DNA of 64,000 bases from positions 8,618,320 to 8,682,319 of the forward strand of contig NZ_AP022871.1 in NCBI RefSeq assembly GCF_011764565.1, given 5' to 3'. The notes under the pieces are model-generated. The model was not told the DNA's origin. It made no database searches and was given only the letters and a program-made list of their open reading frames with translations. Positions within the stretch are counted from its first letter, which is position 1; each line of letters begins with the position of its first letter. Shown here piece after piece: positions 26,348-36,384 of the stretch. The DNA is from Phytohabitans suffuscus. Lineage in GTDB: Bacteria > Actinomycetota > Actinomycetes > Mycobacteriales > Micromonosporaceae. Both the position numbers and the translations under genes were made by a program.

Positions 26348-28876
26348 ATGAGTGCCGCCGACGCCCCGACCCGGCACCGGTGGGCACCGGTGTGGATCGT
26401 CGCGGCCGTCGCCGCCGCGTACGGGCTCGGCTCGGGCAGCGCGTGGCTGGTCTTCCACGCGACCGACGTCGGCGCGGTGTTCTTCCCGCCGGCCGGGGTG
26501 ACGCTCGGCGCGCTGCTGCTGGCCCGGCGCCGGCACTGGGGGTACGTGCTGGTGGCGGCCGGCGCGGTCGAGCTGACCATGAACCTCTGGCAGGGGCTGT
26601 CCGCCGGGGCGGCCGCCGGGTTCGTGCTCACCAACACCGTCGAGCCGCTGGTCGGCGCGACGCTCGTACGCCGGTTCCTGCCCGGCCGGATCGACCTGAC
26701 CCGGGTCCGCGACGCCGCCGTCTTCCTGGCCTGCGCGGTGGGGCTCGGCCCGCTGGCCGGCGCGCTCGTCGGGGCGACCACCAGCACGCTGGCCTCGGGC
26801 GGGGCGTGGTGGACGGCACTGGCCCAGTTCTGGGCCGGTGACGGGCTGGCCGTGCTCACGCTCGGCTCGGCGGTGGTCGGCCTCGGCGCGCTGCGCCCGT
26901 CCCGCCGGGTGAGCCGGCTGTGGCGGGCCGGGCTGGTGCTGGCGGCCACCGCGCTGCTGACCGCGGTCGGGTTCTGGCCGCAGGACGTGCCGCTGATGTA
27001 CCTGCCGGTGCCGCTGCTGCTCGCGGCCGGGTTCGGCGGGCGGGTCGCGACCGTCGGCGCGGCCGGCTTCGTGATGGCGTTCGTGGCCAACCTGCAGAGC
27101 GCCGCCGGGCGCGGGCCGTGGGCGGTGCTCGCCGACCGGCCCGACCTGGAGGCGGCGACCCTCCAGGTCTACCTGGCGTTCGTGGTCCTGGGCGCCTGGG
27201 TGCTGGCCATCGCGGTCGCCGAGCGCGACCGGGCGCGGGCGCAGTCGCGCCGCGAGGTCGCCGCCCGGATCCGGCTGGAGACGCTGCAGGAGGTGACCGC
27301 CGGCCTGGCCGCGGCGGCCACCGCCGAGCAGGTGGTGCGCGTGCTGGTCGAGAAGGGCGTCGGGGTGGTCGCCGACCACGGGTACGTGACGCTGCTCGAC
27401 CGCGACGGCGTCAACCTGCGGATCTGGCCGACCAGCGCGGTGCCGCCGGCGGTCGCGTCGGGATACCGCGAGATGCGGCTCGGCGACCTCGGCCGCCTGC
27501 CGGTCGTCGACGTCGTGCGGCACGGGCGGCCGGTCCGGCTCGCCTCGGCGGCCGAGATCGGCGAACGGTACCCGGCGCTGCTCGATCGCGGCGGGCAGGT
27601 CGCCACCCGGGGCGTGCTCGTGGTGCCGGTCCGGGTGGCCGAGCGGACGCTCGGCGCGCTGGTGTTCGCGTACCGCCGGGACGGCGCGGTCACCCCGGAG
27701 GTCGCCGCGCTCGCCCAGACCATCGCCGACCTGGCCGGCCAGGCGGTCGACCGGGCCGAGCGGTACGAGGCGGAGCACAGCGCGGCGCACGAGCTGCAGC
27801 GCTCGCTGCTGCCGCGGATCTCCGGCCACCTGCCCGGGGTGCGGGCGCGGGCCGCGTACCGGCCGGCCGTGCGGGGCAACGACGTCGGCGGCGACTGGTA
27901 CGACGTGTTCGAGGTGCCCGGCAGCCGGGTCGCGATCGTGGTCGGCGACGTCGTCGGGCACGGCCTGGCCGCCGCGGCCGCGATGGGCCAGCTGCAGCAG
28001 GTGCTCCGCTCGGCCGCGCTCGCCGGCGCGTCCCCGGCCGAGGTGCTGGAGAGCCTCGACGCCGCGTCGCTGGCGATCGACGGCGCCGCGTACGCCACGG
28101 TCGGCTACGCCGAGTACGACCCGGTCGAGCGGATCCTCACGTACGCCAGCGCCGGCCACCTGCCGCCGCTGCTGGCCGTCGGCGACACCGTGTCGTACCT
28201 GAACGAGGGGCGCTCGCAGCCGCTGCAGCTGTCCGCCAGGGCCCGCGCCGAGGCCACGATCACGGTGCCCGACGGGGCGATGCTCGTCTGGTACTCCGAT
28301 GGGCTCCTGGAACGCCGCGACGAGGTGATCGACGTGGGGCTCGACCGGCTCGCGAAGGCCGCCGCCTCGGTGCGCGGCGCCGACCCGCAGGAGTGGTGCG
28401 ACAGCATCGTGAGCGCGATGACCGGCGGGGCGGCGACCACCGACGACGTGGTGGTGACCTGCCTGCGGCTGGCCGGGATCACCGCGCCGGCGCAGGAGTC
28501 CGGGGTGCTGCGCCTCACCCTCGACTCGGTCCGCGACCTGCCGCCGACCCGCCAGGCGCTGCGGGTGTGGTCGACCGCGCACGAGCTGTCCGCCGACCAG
28601 ACCGACGCGCTGCTGATGGCCGCCAACGAGGCGCTGATCAACTCGCTGGAGCACGCGTACCACGGCCGCGCCGCCGGGCCGGTGACCCTGACCGCCGTGC
28701 GGGGCCGGCGCCGCGAGGTCCGCGTCGAGGTCGACGACCGCGGTCGGTGGCGGGCCAGCTCACCCGACGGCGAACGCGGCCGCGGCCTCGACCTGATCAA
28801 CCAGATGGCCCGCCGCGTGGTGGTCAGCCTCAGCCGCCACGGCACCCGGGTGACCATCACGGTGCCCGAGTCCTAG
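26348..28876 (+). CDS. MASE1-GAF-SpoIIE phosphatase-HATPase regulator
   Basis: An 842-residue signalling protein. Residues ~12-300 form a MASE1 membrane sensor with about eight helices (VFFPPAGVTLGALLLARRRH is the typical PPxG segment). Residues ~310-475 are a GAF domain, ~490-705 a SpoIIE/PP2C phosphatase (GNDVGGDWYDVFE and VVGDVVGHGLAAAAAMGQL carry metal-binding aspartates; TDDVVVTCLRL is the C-terminal aspartate motif), and ~725-842 a GHKL anti-sigma ATPase (AANEALINSLEHAYHG N-box; GRGLDLINQMA). Such proteins dephosphorylate anti-anti-sigma factors and can bind sigma factors, linking a membrane signal to stress sigma activity. The ATG at 26348 is preceded by ordinary intergenic DNA. Confidence 0.92.
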   Translation: MSAADAPTRHRWAPVWIVAAVAAAYGLGSGSAWLVFHATDVGAVFFPPAGVTLGALLLARRRHWGYVLVAAGAVELTMNLWQGLSAGAAAGFVLTNTVEPLVGATLVRRFLPGRIDLTRVRDAAVFLACAVGLGPLAGALVGATTSTLASGGAWWTALAQFWAGDGLAVLTLGSAVVGLGALRPSRRVSRLWRAGLVLAATALLTAVGFWPQDVPLMYLPVPLLLAAGFGGRVATVGAAGFVMAFVANLQSAAGRGPWAVLADRPDLEAATLQVYLAFVVLGAWVLAIAVAERDRARAQSRREVAARIRLETLQEVTAGLAAAATAEQVVRVLVEKGVGVVADHGYVTLLDRDGVNLRIWPTSAVPPAVASGYREMRLGDLGRLPVVDVVRHGRPVRLASAAEIGERYPALLDRGGQVATRGVLVVPVRVAERTLGALVFAYRRDGAVTPEVAALAQTIADLAGQAVDRAERYEAEHSAAHELQRSLLPRISGHLPGVRARAAYRPAVRGNDVGGDWYDVFEVPGSRVAIVVGDVVGHGLAAAAAMGQLQQVLRSAALAGASPAEVLESLDAASLAIDGAAYATVGYAEYDPVERILTYASAGHLPPLLAVGDTVSYLNEGRSQPLQLSARARAEATITVPDGAMLVWYSDGLLERRDEVIDVGLDRLAKAAASVRGADPQEWCDSIVSAMTGGAATTDDVVVTCLRLAGITAPAQESGVLRLTLDSVRDLPPTRQALRVWSTAHELSADQTDALLMAANEALINSLEHAYHGRAAGPVTLTAVRGRRREVRVEVDDRGRWRASSPDGERGRGLDLINQMARRVVVSLSRHGTRVTITVPES

Positions 28877-28972
28877 GGCCGGCCCAGCGATCGTCGTGAT
28901 TCGCCACGAGGGCGGTCAAGGCCGCGCCCTGAGCGCGGGCGGGAGGGCCCTGGTCCACAGTGGGCGCAGCGG

Positions 28973-30130
28973 TCAGGTGGGCAGCGGCCCGCCGGCGAGG
29001 GCGACGCCGGCGCCGACCGCCGCCGCGAAGAGCAGGGTGGTGACCACGCCCCGGCGGGCGGCCAGGAGCAGGGCGGCGGCGCCGGCGGTCACCGCGTACT
29101 GCCACCAGTCGGTCAGGGCGGCGGTGAGCGGGATGACCGAGCCGAGGATCGAGCCGATCGCGGCCGGGCCGGCGCCGTCGAGGAACGCGCGGACCGCCGG
29201 GTCGCCGCGCAGCCGGTCGAAGCGGTGCGCGCCGAGCAGGACGAACGCGAACGACGGGCTGAACGCCACCGCCGCCGCGAGCAACGCGCCGCCCACCCCG
29301 GCGGCGGCGAAGCCGACCACGGCGACGGTGTGCACGACCGGGCCGGGGGTGATCTGCCCGAGCGCGACCGCGTTGAGGAACTGGCCGTCGGTCATCCACC
29401 CGTACCGGTGCACCGCGTCCGCCTGCATCAGCGGGATGATCACGAAGCCGCCGCCGTAGGAGAGGGCGCCGACCTTCAGCGCCATCCAGGACAGCGGCAG
29501 CAGCACCCCACCGCCGATCCCGGCGGCCGCGAGCAGCGGGGTCAGGTGGACGCCGGCCCGGTCGCCGGCGCGCCGCCGGACCCGCTGCGCGGCCACCTCG
29601 ACGAGCCCGCAGCCGAGCAGGAGCAGGACCAGCCACGGCCCGACGGTGGCCGCGCCGGCGAGCCCCACCAGCACGTACGCGCCCCAGCGCCAGCGCTTCG
29701 CGGCCCGCTTCCAGCTCGGTGCGACCAGGCCGAGGCCGGCGTGCAGCGCCACCGCCGCGACCGCCGCGCCGGCACCGGCACCGGCGCCCTTGACCCACAG
29801 CGGCGGCGAGCTGGCCAGGAAGAGCGTGGCGAGCGCGAGGATCGCCACCAGCCCCGGTGCGATGAACGCGATCCCGCCGGCCACCGCGCCGACGCGCCCC
29901 CGCACGTGCCAGGCGCAGAAGATGGCCAGCTGGGTGGAGGCCGGGCCGGGCAGCAGGTTGCAGGCGGCCACCGCGTCCTCGAACGCCTTGTCGTCCAGCC
30001 ACCTGCGCCGGTCCACGCACAGCTCGCGCAGCAGCGCGATGTGTGTCGGCGGCCCGCCGAACCCGATGCAGCCGATGCGCCCCCACTCCTTGAGGACGGT
30101 GCCGATACCGGCGGTGCGCGGCGCGGAAAT
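28973..30130 (-). CDS. chrA: ChrA-type chromate transporter
   Basis: A CHR-family membrane protein with the usual duplicated halves: GRIGCIGFGGPPTHIALLRE and DAVAACNLLPGPASTQLAIF in the first, LKVGALSYGGGFVIIPLMQA and AVALGQITPGPVVHTVAVVG in the second. CHR proteins export chromate; not all members are proven to do so. The conserved N-terminal GFGGP motif lies upstream of the first good start (GTG at 30014-30016) but in the same open frame, so the true start must be near 30100-30130. No ATG or GTG exists there; I give 30130 (ATT) as the outer limit. The gene follows the ArsR-phosphatase fusion directly, suggesting an oxyanion-resistance operon. Confidence 0.82.
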   Translation of the reverse strand: MSAPRTAGIGTVLKEWGRIGCIGFGGPPTHIALLRELCVDRRRWLDDKAFEDAVAACNLLPGPASTQLAIFCAWHVRGRVGAVAGGIAFIAPGLVAILALATLFLASSPPLWVKGAGAGAGAAVAAVALHAGLGLVAPSWKRAAKRWRWGAYVLVGLAGAATVGPWLVLLLLGCGLVEVAAQRVRRRAGDRAGVHLTPLLAAAGIGGGVLLPLSWMALKVGALSYGGGFVIIPLMQADAVHRYGWMTDGQFLNAVALGQITPGPVVHTVAVVGFAAAGVGGALLAAAVAFSPSFAFVLLGAHRFDRLRGDPAVRAFLDGAGPAAIGSILGSVIPLTAALTDWWQYAVTAGAAALLLAARRGVVTTLLFAAAVGAGVALAGGPLPT

Positions 30131-30131
30131 C

Positions 30132-30845
30132 TCAGGCCTCCATGCGGTGCAGCAGGTAGTGGATGCGCGTGCTCAGCTCCTCGGCCGTACGGGCGAACGC
30201 GGCCAGCCCGTCGCCGGCGCGGGCCGGGTCGGGAAGGCTCCAGTGCACCCGCTCCGGCCCGCCCGGGAAGTCGGGCGCGACCAGCCGGACCTTGTCGCAG
30301 AGCGTGACCACGTGCCCGAACCGGTCGCCGGCGAACTCGGCCAGGTGCTTGCTGCGCCGGCCGGACATGTCGATCCCCCGCTCGGCCATCACCCGCACCG
30401 CGTCGGGGTGCACGGCCTTGGGGTGGCTGCCGGCGCTGGCCACGGTCAGCCGCGGCCGGGCCCGCCGCAGCAGCGCCTCGGCCATCTGCGAGCGGGCGCT
30501 GTTGCCGGTACACAGGAACAGGACCGCGCCCGGCGGCGCGTCACCGGAGCACGGTGGCGGCACCAGCGCGAGCGCCGGATGCAGCTGCGCGCCCGCCGCG
30601 GAGAGCAGGTCGCCGCACCGGGCGAGGTCGAGCGCGTAGTAGGCCACCCGGCCGTCGGCCGCGCTGCGGCGCGCGGACACCAGGCCCTCGGCGCGCAGCC
30701 TGCCCAGGTGGTAGGAGACGAGGTTCTGCGGCTCGCCGACGAGGTCGGTCAGCTCGTGCACCTGGCGGTCGCTGCGGGCCAGCTCGGTCAGCAGCCGCCA
30801 GCGCACCGGGTGCCCGGCCAACCCGAGAAAGACCGGCGGACCCAT
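30132..30845 (-). CDS. ArsR regulator fused to low-MW phosphatase/arsenate reductase domain
   Basis: A 237-residue fusion. Residues ~1-95 are an ArsR-type winged helix (HPVRWRLLTELARSDRQVHE, EPQNLVSYHLGRLRAEGLVS); residues ~105-237 are a low-molecular-weight tyrosine phosphatase/thioredoxin-type arsenate reductase domain with the C-x5-R loop FLCTGNSARSQ and a later VVTLCDKV cysteine as a possible redox partner. This would couple sensing and reduction of arsenate in one chain. It lies just upstream of chrA; an ArsR palindrome is at 30860-30875. The start ATG at 30843-30845 is the first codon after that operator. Confidence 0.9.
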   Translation of the reverse strand: MGPPVFLGLAGHPVRWRLLTELARSDRQVHELTDLVGEPQNLVSYHLGRLRAEGLVSARRSAADGRVAYYALDLARCGDLLSAAGAQLHPALALVPPPCSGDAPPGAVLFLCTGNSARSQMAEALLRRARPRLTVASAGSHPKAVHPDAVRVMAERGIDMSGRRSKHLAEFAGDRFGHVVTLCDKVRLVAPDFPGGPERVHWSLPDPARAGDGLAAFARTAEELSTRIHYLLHRMEA

Positions 30846-30859
30846 GCCCGGGACGATAC

Positions 30860-30875
30860 ATCAAACTGATTTGAT
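30860..30875. promoter_or_regulatory. ArsR-type operator
   Basis: ATCAAACTGATTTGAT, a perfect inverted repeat (ATCAAA-4-TTTGAT) placed 15 bases upstream of the ArsR fusion start in otherwise GC-rich DNA. It matches the AT-rich dyads bound by ArsR/SmtB dimers and suggests autoregulation of the arsR-chrA pair. Confidence 0.75.
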
Positions 30876-30888
30876 AGATCCAGTCCCG

Positions 30889-33800
30889 TCAGGTCATGCG
30901 GGCGATCGCGCCGCGCAGGCGGCGCAGGTCGCGGAGCCGGCGCTCGTACGTCATCGCGACCGCGATCAGCACCAGCCCGCCGACCGCCAGGTAGGCCCAC
31001 CGGGGCAGCAGGTCCCAGACCAGGACCTCGTGCACGGCGAGCGCGGCCAGCACCGCGCCGCCCACGACGAGCGGCGCCTGGCGCCTCTCGTACGCGCCGG
31101 CCAGCACCGCGAGCAGCGCGCCCAGGCCGAGCAGCAGCCGGCGCCCGCCCTGCCCCTCGGCGGCCAGGATCGACGCGAGGCTGGGCAGCAGCGCGACGGC
31201 CAGGCCCGGCCCGTAGCCGACCCAGCTGCCGATCCCCGGCCGGCCGCGGAGCGCGAGGTGGCCGGCGGCGAGCGCGAGGAGCGCGGCCGGCAGCGTGTAC
31301 GCCTCGGTCACCGCGACCCGCTCCGCGCCCAGCAGCAGCCACCAGGCCAGCAGCACGCTCCCGGCGGAGACCAGCGCCAGCGGGCGGCGGGCGGTCTCGC
31401 CGGGCGCCACGGCCCGCACGGCGACCGCGGCGGCCCACAGCGTGCAGACGGCGGCGGCGTGCCGCGCGTCGCCGATCGTGAACAGCAGCGCGGCGGCCGC
31501 GGTGGCGTACGCGGCGGCGTCGAGGGCGCCCCGCTCGGCCCTCCTCGACCGGATCCTGAGCCACGCGGCCAGCGCCAGGGCCAGCGCGGCCACCGCGAGC
31601 AGCGGGTAGGCGGCGCGGGCCAGCGGCATTCCGGCGGCCAGCGTCGACGCGACCGCGAGGGCGCCGCCGGCGACCGCGGCCACGAGCCAGCCACCCAGCC
31701 GCGCGGCCGCCGTCGCGCCCGCCGCGCCCGCGACGGCCGCGGCCACGACCACGAACGCCAGGCCGGCGAGCGTCGCGGCCCGCGCCGGCAGCAGGCCGGC
31801 CAGTCCGGGCGCGGCCATCAGGAACCCGACGGGTACGCCGTACCAGCGGCCGCCGCCCCGGACGGCGAACGCCAGCGCGACGGCCGCACCCAGCGCGAGC
31901 AGCGCGCCCGGCACCACCGGCCAGGGCGCCCCCGCGGCGGCCACGGCGGCGACCGCCCCGGCGAGCCCGGCCAGCACGGCGGCGGCGTACCGCCCGACGA
32001 GCGCGAGCGCGGCCGCGACCAGCAGCACGGCGGCCGGCCCACCGGTGGGGACGCGCCCGCCCGCACCGTCCGGCGCGCCGCTCCAGATCCGGTCCAGCCA
32101 GCGGTACGGCTCCAGGAAGAGCACATAGGACAGTGGAACGAGGACGGTGAGCAGCACCAGCCCGTGCGCGGCGGTCGCGGCGGCCAGCGGTCCCCGGCCG
32201 GCCGGGCGCACGGCGCGGTACCCGGCGGCCAGCACCAGCACCCCCAGCGCCGGGTAGAGCCCGGTCGGGTCGCCGGTGCCGGCCAGGTCCGGCCAGAGCG
32301 CGGCACCGCTGACCGCGACGGCGAGCGCGGCGACCGCGTAGGGACGGGCCGCCCGGCCGCCCAGCACCGCGACCGGTGGCAGCAGCAGCGCGGCGGCGAC
32401 CAGCCCGGCGCGGGCCGGCCACGGCTGGTCGGCTCCCGCCGCGAGCACCGCGCACGCGGCGGCGGCCGGCCACGCCACGAGCCCGACCGCGAAGGCGACC
32501 CGCCGCACCGCGCCCTCCCCGGTGGCCAGCGCGGCGGCGCCGGTCGCGGCGAGCGCCCCCAGCGCGGCGGCCGCCGACCACGGGTGTAACAGGCTCACCG
32601 CCACCGCGTGGCCGGCGAGCACGGCCGCGACCGGGCCGGCCGGCGCGCGGCGGGACAGCCCCAGCACCAGCACCGCGGCGGCCGCCAGCTCCAGCGGCAC
32701 CAGCACCCACCACGGCACCGGCAGCCCGAGGAGCGCGACGCCGGCGCCGGCCACGGCCACGCCCCGCCGCCAGCCGTCCGGCACGGCGAGCACCAGCGCC
32801 GCCGTACCGAGCACCACCGCGAACGGCACCTGCCAGCCGAACGGCGCGCCCGCGCCGGACCCGCCCTGCCAGGCCGGCAGCGACGCGGCCACGGCGCCGA
32901 CCGCGTTCGCCGCGGCCATCCCCACCGCGAACGGCGCGAGCAGCGCCACCGCCACGACCGCCCCAGCCGCGCCCCGAACGCCTCCGGCCCGGCGCCGTCC
33001 CGCTCCCGCCCCGGCACCGCCGCGCCGGCCCCGGGACGGCCCCGCCGCTGCCCCGCTCCCGCCCGGGCACCGCCGCGCCGGGCCCGAGGACGGTCCCGCC
33101 GCTGTCCCCCTTCCAGCCCGGCAGCGGCAGTCGGGCGGCCACGCCGAGCGCGAGGACGGTCACCGCGGCGGCCGCGAGCAGCACCGACGGGGCCAGCTCG
33201 GCGAGCGGCCGGACGACCGCCCCGGCGGCGGCCAGCGCGGCCACCACGCCGGCCACCACCCGCAGCGGCTCCAGCCCGGCGAGGCGGCCGGCCGCCACCA
33301 GCACCGCGGCGGACAGCAGCGCCGGCACCCCCACCAGCGCCGGCACCCCGGCCAGGCCCGGCACCCCGTCCGGGACCGGCAGGGCCAGAGCGACGAGTGC
33401 GCTCACCCCCGACAGTGCCTGCGCGCACCCGTACAACACCCACGCCGTGACGCGCGTCCCGCGACCCGCGAGGCGGACCACCGCGAGGTTGGCGAGCGCC
33501 ACCGCGGTGAAGGCGAGCGCCCAGCCGCGTACGCCCGCCTCCCACTCGGCGGCCAGCAGCGGCACCGCCGGCTGGATCGCCACGAGCGCGGCGAACCTGG
33601 GGCCGGCCAGGCCGGTCGCCAGCCCGTACCCGGCGCCGGCCGCCGCCGTGACCGCGCAGACCCCGGCCGCGTACCCGGCACCGGGCACCGCGCCGAGCCC
33701 GAGCAGGTCGACGTGCCAGGCGCCGTACCCGTCGAGCACCACGAGCAGCATCGCGATCGCGGCGAACGTCTCCGCCGTGCCGCGCAGCCCCCGCCACGCG

Positions 33801-34300
33801 GCCAGCGGCGGCACCGCGAGCGCGAGGAGCGTGACCACGCCGAGCGCGACCGAGCGCCCCACCGCCCCGTACGCCGCCCACGCCACCCCGGTGAACACGA
33901 CCGCCGCCGCCCCCACGAGCAGCCCGCCGAGCACGAACAGCAGGTTCTGCACGGTGACCGGCCGCGCCTCGGGCCGGGCCGCCGCCGGGGCGGCCGGGAC
34001 CGTGGCCGGTGCCGCCGGTGCCGTTGCCGCCGGTGCCGGTGCCGCCCCGGCGCGCGCCTGGGCCACCGCCTGGCGCACCCGGCCCGCCGCCTGGTCCCGC
34101 CGCCACCGGGTGGCGTTGAACTCGGCCACCAGCGCGTTGTACGCGTCCAGGGCCGCCCGCATCCGCGGCGCGAGCGCGGCCAGGTCCGCGTTGAGGCGCA
34201 CCACCTCGGCGGCCGCCGGGTCGGGCCCGCGGCCGCAGCCGCCACACCCCGCGGCCAGGTCCGCCGGCGATCCGCACAGCGGGCACGGGTACGTCGTCAT
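30889..34300 (-). CDS. Giant zinc-ribbon multi-pass membrane protein, SCO7613-like (two frameshifts)
   Basis: It starts MTTYPCPLCGSPADLAAGCG with a CxxC-x(n)-CxxC zinc ribbon (residues ~5-22), then a helical segment (AEVVRLNADLAALAPRMRAA, YNALVAEFNATRWRRDQAAG), an Ala/Pro linker, and about 30 hydrophobic helices to the end. This matches actinobacterial SCO7613 C-terminal-domain membrane proteins, whose role is not established. The frame shifts twice in the low-complexity stretch at 33029-33035 and at CCCC 32961-32964 (GARLG to AVVAVALLAPFAVGMAAANA). One added base at each gives 1137 residues in a single chain. If the breaks are real, the product would end early after ~400 residues. Confidence 0.75.
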
Positions 34301-34391
34301 ACCCGCATGCTGCCAACCCGCCACCAACCCGGCACAGAGTGCCCGTACTCAGTCCGGGTACTCAGCCGCCCGCCCACCCCGGCCCGCGGGG

Positions 34392-35270
34392 TCAGGCCGG
34401 CAGGCCCACGAGCCGGGCGCTCTCGTCCCACAGCCGGTCGCAGCGCGCCACGTCGGTGGTGTGCGGCGCGGTGCCGACCGCCGCGCGCCCGACGAAGAAG
34501 CGGCCGGTGACACCCTCCACCTCGGACGCGGTCGCCAGCCAGGCGGGCGTGTCCGCGCCGGTGTCGGGGCCGGGGGTCGCCGGGTTGAGCCGGATGGCGG
34601 CGGCCAGCAGCCACAGGGCGCCGCGCGCGGTGCCGGCGCCGAGCCCGGTGTCCTTGATGATGCCCGGGTGGGCGCCGTTGACGGTGATGCCGCTGCCGGT
34701 GCCGGCGAGCCTGCGCGCGAGGGCGTAGGCGAACATCGCGTTCATGTTCTTCGTGCGTCCATAGGCGACGAACGGCCGCAGGCTCGGCACCGGCCCCAGC
34801 CCGCGCCGCGCGCGCAGGTCGTCGAGGTCGACCGGCGCGTGGCGCAGCCCCCGCGGGTCGGCGCCCACCACCACGAACCGCGCCGGGCGTGACCCGATCG
34901 GCGCGACCAGGGAGCGCAGCAGCAGGTACGGCGCGAGGTGGTTGGTCGCCAGGGTGCGCGGGAGCCCTTCCGGCGTGCGCTCGTCGAGGCCGGCGATCAC
35001 GGCCGCGTTGCTCACCACCACGTCCGGCGGCCGCTCGGCCAGGCGCCCGGCCAGGTCCCGCACCTGCGCCATCAGCGACAGGTCGGCCCGCTCCAGCCAC
35101 AGCTCGGCGCCGGGCACCGCGGCCGCCACCCGCTCCCGCGCGGCGCGCAGCCGCCCCTCGTCGCGGCCGAACAGCACGACGCCCATCCCCGCCGCGGCCA
35201 GCCGGCGCGCGATCGCCTCGCCGATCCCGCCGGTCGCCCCGGTCACCACCGCCCGCTTGCGCCCGCTCAC
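34392..35270 (-). CDS. Short-chain dehydrogenase/reductase, retinol-dehydrogenase-like
   Basis: A 292-residue SDR with cofactor motif TGATGGIG (residues ~10-17), NNAG-equivalent SNAAVIAGL and active-site YGRTK. The usual catalytic serine region reads VVVGADPRGLRHAP with no serine at the expected place, so activity on the ordinary carbonyl chemistry is uncertain. It is divergent from a TetR gene across two palindromic operators, so the regulator very likely controls it. Substrate unknown. Confidence 0.88.
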   Translation of the reverse strand: MSGRKRAVVTGATGGIGEAIARRLAAAGMGVVLFGRDEGRLRAARERVAAAVPGAELWLERADLSLMAQVRDLAGRLAERPPDVVVSNAAVIAGLDERTPEGLPRTLATNHLAPYLLLRSLVAPIGSRPARFVVVGADPRGLRHAPVDLDDLRARRGLGPVPSLRPFVAYGRTKNMNAMFAYALARRLAGTGSGITVNGAHPGIIKDTGLGAGTARGALWLLAAAIRLNPATPGPDTGADTPAWLATASEVEGVTGRFFVGRAAVGTAPHTTDVARCDRLWDESARLVGLPA

Positions 35271-35288
35271 CGCGCACCCCTCTCAGCC

Positions 35289-35332
35289 GGTTTACGAGGT
35301 AAACCTAGCCCGCCCGGTTTACAACGTCAACC
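35289..35332. promoter_or_regulatory. Pair of TetR-type operators in SDR-tetR divergent promoter
   Basis: GGTTTACGAGGTAAACC (35289-35305) is a perfect 17-bp palindrome; GGTTTACAACGTCAACC (35316-35332) is an imperfect copy 27 bp further on. Both lie in the 79-bp gap between the divergent SDR and TetR genes and almost certainly bind the TetR protein, repressing both genes. Confidence 0.85.
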
Positions 35333-35349
35333 GCAGCTAGCATGGGCCG

Positions 35350-35922
35350 GTGACGCCCACGACCCGCGACCTGATGCTCGACGTCGCCACCCGCCTGCTC
35401 GACGACGGCGGCGTGGGCGCGGTGACCCTGCGCGAGGTGGGGCACGGCGCGGGAGTGTCGCACATGGCGCCGTACAAGCACTTCGCCGGCAAGGAGGACC
35501 TGCTCGCGGCGGTCGCCGCCCGCGAGCTGACCCGCCTCGCCGGCCGCCTGGCCGAGATCCGCACCCGGGCCCCGGACGCGGCACTGCGCGCGGCGATGCG
35601 CCAGTACGTGGCCTGGGCGCTGGAGCACCCGGCCCGCTTCAAGCTCGTCTTCGGCGCCTGGTCGGCCGACACGCAGGGGCTGGGCGCCGCCGCGGAGACC
35701 GCGCACACGGCCCTCGTCGACCTGGTGACCCGCGCCCAGCGGGCCGGCGCCCTCCCCGCGGGCGACCCGGTGCGCCTCGGCGCCCTGATCCGCGCCCTGG
35801 CCCACGGCGCCGCCGACCTGGCCTCCGCCGGCCACCTCGCGCCCGGGGGCAAGGGCCACGCCAGCGCCGACGACCTCGTCGACGACCTGCTCGCCTACCT
35901 GCGCGGCGCGGCCCGGCGATGA
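35350..35922 (+). CDS. TetR/AcrR-family transcriptional regulator (WHG domain)
   Basis: A 190-residue repressor with an N-terminal HTH (DLMLDVATRLLDDGGVGAVT, VGHGAGVSHMAPYKHFAGKE, residues ~7-52) and a C-terminal ligand domain of the WHG type (YVAWALEHPARFKLVFGAW). GTG start at 35350; an ATG at 35342 is out of frame and closes at once. It faces the SDR gene across two matching palindromes, so it probably regulates that gene and itself. Confidence 0.92.
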   Translation: MTPTTRDLMLDVATRLLDDGGVGAVTLREVGHGAGVSHMAPYKHFAGKEDLLAAVAARELTRLAGRLAEIRTRAPDAALRAAMRQYVAWALEHPARFKLVFGAWSADTQGLGAAAETAHTALVDLVTRAQRAGALPAGDPVRLGALIRALAHGAADLASAGHLAPGGKGHASADDLVDDLLAYLRGAARR

Positions 35923-35937
35923 TCTCCCGAACAGGGC

Positions 35938-36321
35938 CTAGCCGGCGAAGGTGATCCGGATGCCGACGGTGCCGCCCCGCCCGCGGCGGACGCGGCTGCC
36001 GAGCATGGTGAGGCGGCCGAACAGGCCGTACTTGCGGGCGATGAGCTTGCGCACCCGCTCGTCACCCTCCGTCGAACCGATCAGCGCCGCGTGCCCGGCC
36101 ACCGCCTCACCCTTGGGGTTGCCGCGAAAGTCGCACGGGGCGACGGTGACCTCACCGCTGCGCCGGATCCGCTTGACCTTGCCCGCGTCGGCCACGCTCC
36201 AGACGGCGAGCGCGTCGCCGTCGCGCACGGCCCAGACCGGCGTGGCCACCGCCCTCCCGTCCTTACGGAACGTGGTCAGCAGCACGTAGCTCTCGTCGGC
36301 GAGGCGATCCAGCGCGTTCAT
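35938..36321 (-). CDS. PPOX-class F420-dependent oxidoreductase
   Basis: A 127-residue split-barrel flavin/F420-binding protein. Typical features: LADESYVLLTTFRKDGRAVA at the N-terminus, TPVWAVRDGDALAVWS and VKRIRRSGEVTVAPCDFRGN, with the basic residues that contact the deazaflavin phosphate. Actinomycete members reduce unsaturated small molecules with F420H2, but the substrate is not predictable. It converges with the TetR gene (15 bases between stops). Confidence 0.9.
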   Translation of the reverse strand: MNALDRLADESYVLLTTFRKDGRAVATPVWAVRDGDALAVWSVADAGKVKRIRRSGEVTVAPCDFRGNPKGEAVAGHAALIGSTEGDERVRKLIARKYGLFGRLTMLGSRVRRGRGGTVGIRITFAG

Positions 36322-36384
36322 CGACTGCCAGGCTACCGCCAGGAATACCGCACGGTAAGTGGAGCGTTGCCCAAGCTCGTGAAC

